This document shows, piece by piece, positions 42,921-45,166 of a stretch of DNA of 45,166 bases (position 1 is the first letter of the stretch; each line of letters begins with the position of its first letter). The DNA is taken from contig NZ_FNAV01000027.1 in assembly GCF_900102075.1 (NCBI RefSeq), forward strand, positions 1 through 45,166. Reading direction: 5' to 3'. Under the pieces are notes generated by a model. That model had not been told where the DNA came from. It did not search any database and worked only from the letters and a program-made list of their open reading frames with translations. The position numbers and the translations under genes were made by a program. This DNA is from Salipiger thiooxidans. Its GTDB lineage: Bacteria; Pseudomonadota; Alphaproteobacteria; Rhodobacterales; Rhodobacteraceae.

Positions 42921-44303
42921 ATGCTCAACTCGCTCTCCGGCCGTTTCCTCATTCTCACGACGGTGTTCGTGATGCTGGCCGAGGTGCTGATCTTCGTGCC
43001 CTCCGTCGCGCGCTATCGCGAGGACTACCTGGTGGACCGGCTGGAGCGGGCGCAGATCGCGTCGCTGGCGCTGCTGGCGGACGACATGATCGACCCGGAT
43101 CTCGAGCGCGAGCTTCTCGCCAATGCCGGCGTCTACAACGTTGCCCTGCAGCGCAACGCCACGCGCGAGCTGATGCTTTCCTCGCCGGTGCCGGGCCCGG
43201 TCTCCAAGACCTACGACCTGCGCGAGGCGGGTCCCGTGGTGCTGATGCGCGACGCGATCCTGCGACTCGTCGATCCGGCGCCGCGGCTGATCCGGGTGCT
43301 TGGCTACCCCTCGCGCGAGGCAGGCCAGCTCATCGAGGTCACCATGGACAGCGCGCCGTTGCGCCATGCCATGCTCGAATACGGGTTGCGGATCCTCGCA
43401 CTCTCGGCGGTGATCTCGGTGATCACCGCGCTGCTGCTCTTCCTCGCGGTCCGGCGCCTGCTGGTGAAGCCGATCAAGCGCGTGGTCGGCCACATGCAGC
43501 GCTATGCCGAGGCGCCCGAGGATGCCCGCAGGATCATCCGTCCCTCCGCCGGCGTGCGCGAGCTTCGCGAGGCCGAAGAGGCCCTGCAGTCCCTGCAGAC
43601 GCAGCTTTCCGCCTCGCTTCGGCAGAAGGAGCGGCTGGCGCAGCTCGGGGGCGCCGTGGCCCGGGTGAGCCACGACCTGCGCAACATCCTGACCTCGGCG
43701 CAGCTCTTCACCGACCGCATCGAGATGTCCGAGGACCCTTCGGTCAAGCGCATGGCGCCCAAGCTCGTGGGCTCCATCGCCCGCGCCGTGTCGCTCTGCG
43801 AGAACACGCTGGCCTTCGGCAAGGCCGAGGAGCCGGCGCCGGTGCTCACCCAGTTCAACCTCGCCGAGCTCGTCAACGAGGTGCTCGAGGCCGAGCGGCT
43901 GGCCATCGGTGAGCATGAGGTGAGCCTCTCCGAGGACATCCCCGGAACCATGCAGATTCGCGGCGACCCCGAGCAGATCTACCGCGTGGTCAGCAATCTC
44001 GTGCGCAACGCCCGGCAGGCGATCACCGGCACCGGGCAGGAGGGCGAAATCAGCGTCGCCGCCCGCGAGGAGGATGACGCCTGGATCATCGAGGTCACCG
44101 ACACCGGCCCCGGACTGCCCAAGAAAGCCCGCGAGCACCTGTTCCAGCCGTTCCAGGGCGGGGCCCGGAAAGGCGGGGCGGGGCTCGGCCTCGCCATCGT
44201 GGCGGAGCTGGTGCGCAACCACGGAGGAACCCTGCGTCTGGCACGCTCCGGCGCGGACGGAACCTGCTTCGAAATCCGCCTTCCGATGGGTGACGTCGGG
44301 TGA
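42921..44303 (+). CDS. Sensor histidine kinase
   Basis: The 460-residue kinase has two membrane helices (about 8-29 and 155-178) enclosing a periplasmic sensor of 125 residues, and a HAMP-like linker. The H-box RVSHDLRNI carries H251; the N-box NLVRNARQAI lies at 359-368, the G1 box DTGPGL at 394-399 and G2 GGAGLGLAI at 418-426. The RVSHDLRN box with NARQA resembles the PhoR/NtrB-like HPK4 group. No response-regulator gene is adjacent, so it is an orphan kinase within this window. It follows the flavoprotein gene by 19 bases on the same strand; the signal is unknown. Confidence 0.93.
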   Translation: MLNSLSGRFLILTTVFVMLAEVLIFVPSVARYREDYLVDRLERAQIASLALLADDMIDPDLERELLANAGVYNVALQRNATRELMLSSPVPGPVSKTYDLREAGPVVLMRDAILRLVDPAPRLIRVLGYPSREAGQLIEVTMDSAPLRHAMLEYGLRILALSAVISVITALLLFLAVRRLLVKPIKRVVGHMQRYAEAPEDARRIIRPSAGVRELREAEEALQSLQTQLSASLRQKERLAQLGGAVARVSHDLRNILTSAQLFTDRIEMSEDPSVKRMAPKLVGSIARAVSLCENTLAFGKAEEPAPVLTQFNLAELVNEVLEAERLAIGEHEVSLSEDIPGTMQIRGDPEQIYRVVSNLVRNARQAITGTGQEGEISVAAREEDDAWIIEVTDTGPGLPKKAREHLFQPFQGGARKGGAGLGLAIVAELVRNHGGTLRLARSGADGTCFEIRLPMGDVG

Positions 44304-44338
44304 TGTTCGAGAGAATTTGAAAAACTTCAAAAACACCT

Positions 44339-44367
44339 CTTGCGCATCTCTGCGGCTAAGTCTAAAC
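44339..44367 (+). promoter_or_regulatory. Possible promoter of tRNA-Arg
   Basis: TTGCGC (44339-44344), a 17-base spacer and TAAACC (44362-44367) stand 11 bases before the tRNA. The -35 is acceptable and the -10 weak, so this is a moderate candidate only. Confidence 0.4.
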
Positions 44368-44378
44368 CCCGCCTCCAC

Positions 44379-44455
44379 GGACCGATAGCTCAGCTGGATA
44401 GAGTACTTGACTACGAATCAAGGGGTCGGGGGTTCGAATCCTCCTCGGTCCGCCA
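44379..44455 (+). tRNA. tRNA-Arg (anticodon ACG)
   Basis: A complete cloverleaf of 77 bases with encoded CCA. The acceptor stem is GGACCGA with TCGGTCC, the anticodon stem CTTGA/TCAAG around loop CTACGAA (anticodon ACG, read as ICG after deamination), and the T arm GGGGGTTCGAATCCTCC. It decodes CGT/CGC/CGA. The gene is intact although a possible mobile element begins about 10 bases downstream. Confidence 0.97.
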
Positions 44456-44463
44456 CTTCCACT

Positions 44464-44515
44464 CTGTGGGGTGTCAGGCAAAACTGACTTTCATGTCAGA
44501 TGCCTGACCCCGCAG
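44464..44515. repeat. Cruciform with nested TGTCAG repeats, possible transposon end
   Basis: CTGTGGGG (44464-44471) and TCAGGCA (44474-44480) pair with TGCCTGA (44501-44507) and CCCCGCAG (44508-44515), with one G-U pair and a 2-base bulge. Inside, CTGAC pairs with GTCAG (44495-44499) around TTTCAT. A further palindrome CAGGA-CAT-TCCTG lies at 44572-44584. Repeated TGTCAG/CTGAC units could be binding sites for a Tn5053/Tn7-type transposase, or the hairpin could terminate the tRNA transcript. Confidence 0.5.
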
Positions 44516-44610
44516 GCGGAACTTCCAGAATGCGGAGTGGCGTTGCCCAGTTGAGTTCGCGATCGTAAAGTCAGGACATTCCTGCCTTTGTCTGATCCCG
44601 GAAGTCTCGT

Positions 44611-45166
44611 TTGGCCAAGAGCCTCCCCGCCATCCCCGGAAACGCCTTTCCTCAGTTGCCGCTGACTGTGCCGCATGCCGCGTTCGAGCCGGCATCGTCT
44701 TTGCTCTCCCGACTCGCGGCGAGGGGCGGCGCAAGCTCCATGCAAAGATTCTGCGGCGACATTGCCTTTCCGATCGATCCCCTGTTCCGCGGGGAGAAGA
44801 TCGCGATAGAGCAATTGGCGCAGCTGGCCGGGTGCGACGCAGCTGCGTTGGAGCGGGTGTCTGTCCGCCATCTTGGCAAAGGGCATTTCCGTCTGCGAGA
44901 CGAATTTGCCTCCCTCCAGAGCTTTCAACGCTTGCGCGTCCGTGTCTGTCCCGAGTGTGTAAGGGCAGAGGCGCCGTCTGCAGCTGAATCGTGGTGTGTT
45001 CCGCGCCGCCTGCAGCGGAAACTCTCGTCGATCAGAAGCTGCCCCGAGCACGGCTGCATGCTGGTGAACCTCCCGCCAGAGAAATTTAGCAAAGATGCCA
45101 GGGACTTTTCGGCGCAGCTTCGGAAGCACTACGGGTGGATCTTGGATCAGCCGATGATCCCCGCAG
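44611..45166 (+). CDS. TniQ-family protein (partial, runs off the right edge)
   Basis: The frame gives 185 residues to the window end. It opens with the TniQ pattern PLTVPHAAFEPASSLLSRLAA and FCGDI (about 16-50). A middle segment GEKIAIEQLAQLAGCDAAAL follows. The zinc-finger pair is C113/C116 (RVCPECVRAE) with C144/H147 (SCPEHGCML), the spacing that marks TniQ/TnsD. These proteins choose the target in Tn5053- and Tn7-like transposition. The start is a TTG at 44611, 6 bases after GGAAG; an in-frame stop at 44593 limits the gene upstream. No transposase or ATPase gene lies on its left, so partners must be further right. Confidence 0.8.
   Translation, partial: MAKSLPAIPGNAFPQLPLTVPHAAFEPASSLLSRLAARGGASSMQRFCGDIAFPIDPLFRGEKIAIEQLAQLAGCDAAALERVSVRHLGKGHFRLRDEFASLQSFQRLRVRVCPECVRAEAPSAAESWCVPRRLQRKLSSIRSCPEHGCMLVNLPPEKFSKDARDFSAQLRKHYGWILDQPMIPA

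Overview
The window looks like a chromosomal segment of a marine Rhodobacteraceae (roseobacter-group) alphaproteobacterium. The evidence is the high-GC core, the rpmH-rnpA-yidD / ttcA / yidC / MOSC / engB / argB neighbourhood, the fdsGBA-fdhD-fdsD formate dehydrogenase operon, a TIGR02300 (FYDLN-acid) gene and a seven-subunit-type Mrp antiporter with an A-B fusion. The genus cannot be told from the sequence alone.

Bases 1-11000 are an accessory region with visibly lower GC. A ribbon-helix-helix regulator (65-481, minus) and the start of a second gene (1-38, minus) sit at the left edge, followed by a 59-residue Cys-rich protein. Then comes a chain of probable defence modules, all on the plus strand: an unrecognised two-gene operon (a beta-rich protein plus a pentapeptide-repeat protein, 1265-3110); an SMC/ABC-type ATPase of the DUF3696 class directly abutting a PIN-like nuclease (3556-5409); a FitA-like antitoxin with a decayed PIN toxin (5874-6184); a short tyrosine recombinase (6351-6938); an OLD-family ATPase/TOPRIM nuclease (7316-9211); and a Shedu (SduA/DUF4263) nuclease (9448-10722). 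Four of the spaces around these modules carry diverged copies of one intergenic repeat. The outermost two copies lie in opposite orientation and bracket the island. Three of the island genes appear to start with TTG.

From 11124 onward the sequence is ordinary core genome. An AAA ATPase, tRNA-Ala(GGC), the TIGR02300 protein, a YgjP-type metallopeptidase and a GntR/FCD regulator come first. A three-gene MacAB-like exporter follows (ATPase, FtsX permease, adaptor; minus strand). Next is the NAD-dependent formate dehydrogenase operon fdsG-fdsB-fdsA-fdhD-fdsD (minus), preceded by its LysR gene, with a clear inverted-repeat operator candidate between them. The Mrp Na+/H+ antiporter operon (25508-31475, plus) is oriented divergently from the LysR gene.

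Bases 31479-40457, minus strand, hold a SixA-like phosphatase, a ferredoxin-type protein and argB as one overlapping run; engB; yidC with a MOSC protein; an EAL protein with a degenerate GGDEF domain; ttcA; and yidD-rnpA-rpmH. A plus-strand trio (VTT membrane protein, flavoprotein disulfide reductase, sensor histidine kinase) runs to 44303.

The window ends with tRNA-Arg(ACG), a strong cruciform with several TGTCAG-type repeats, and the first 185 residues of a TniQ-family protein. This suggests that a second mobile element begins at this tRNA and continues beyond the window.
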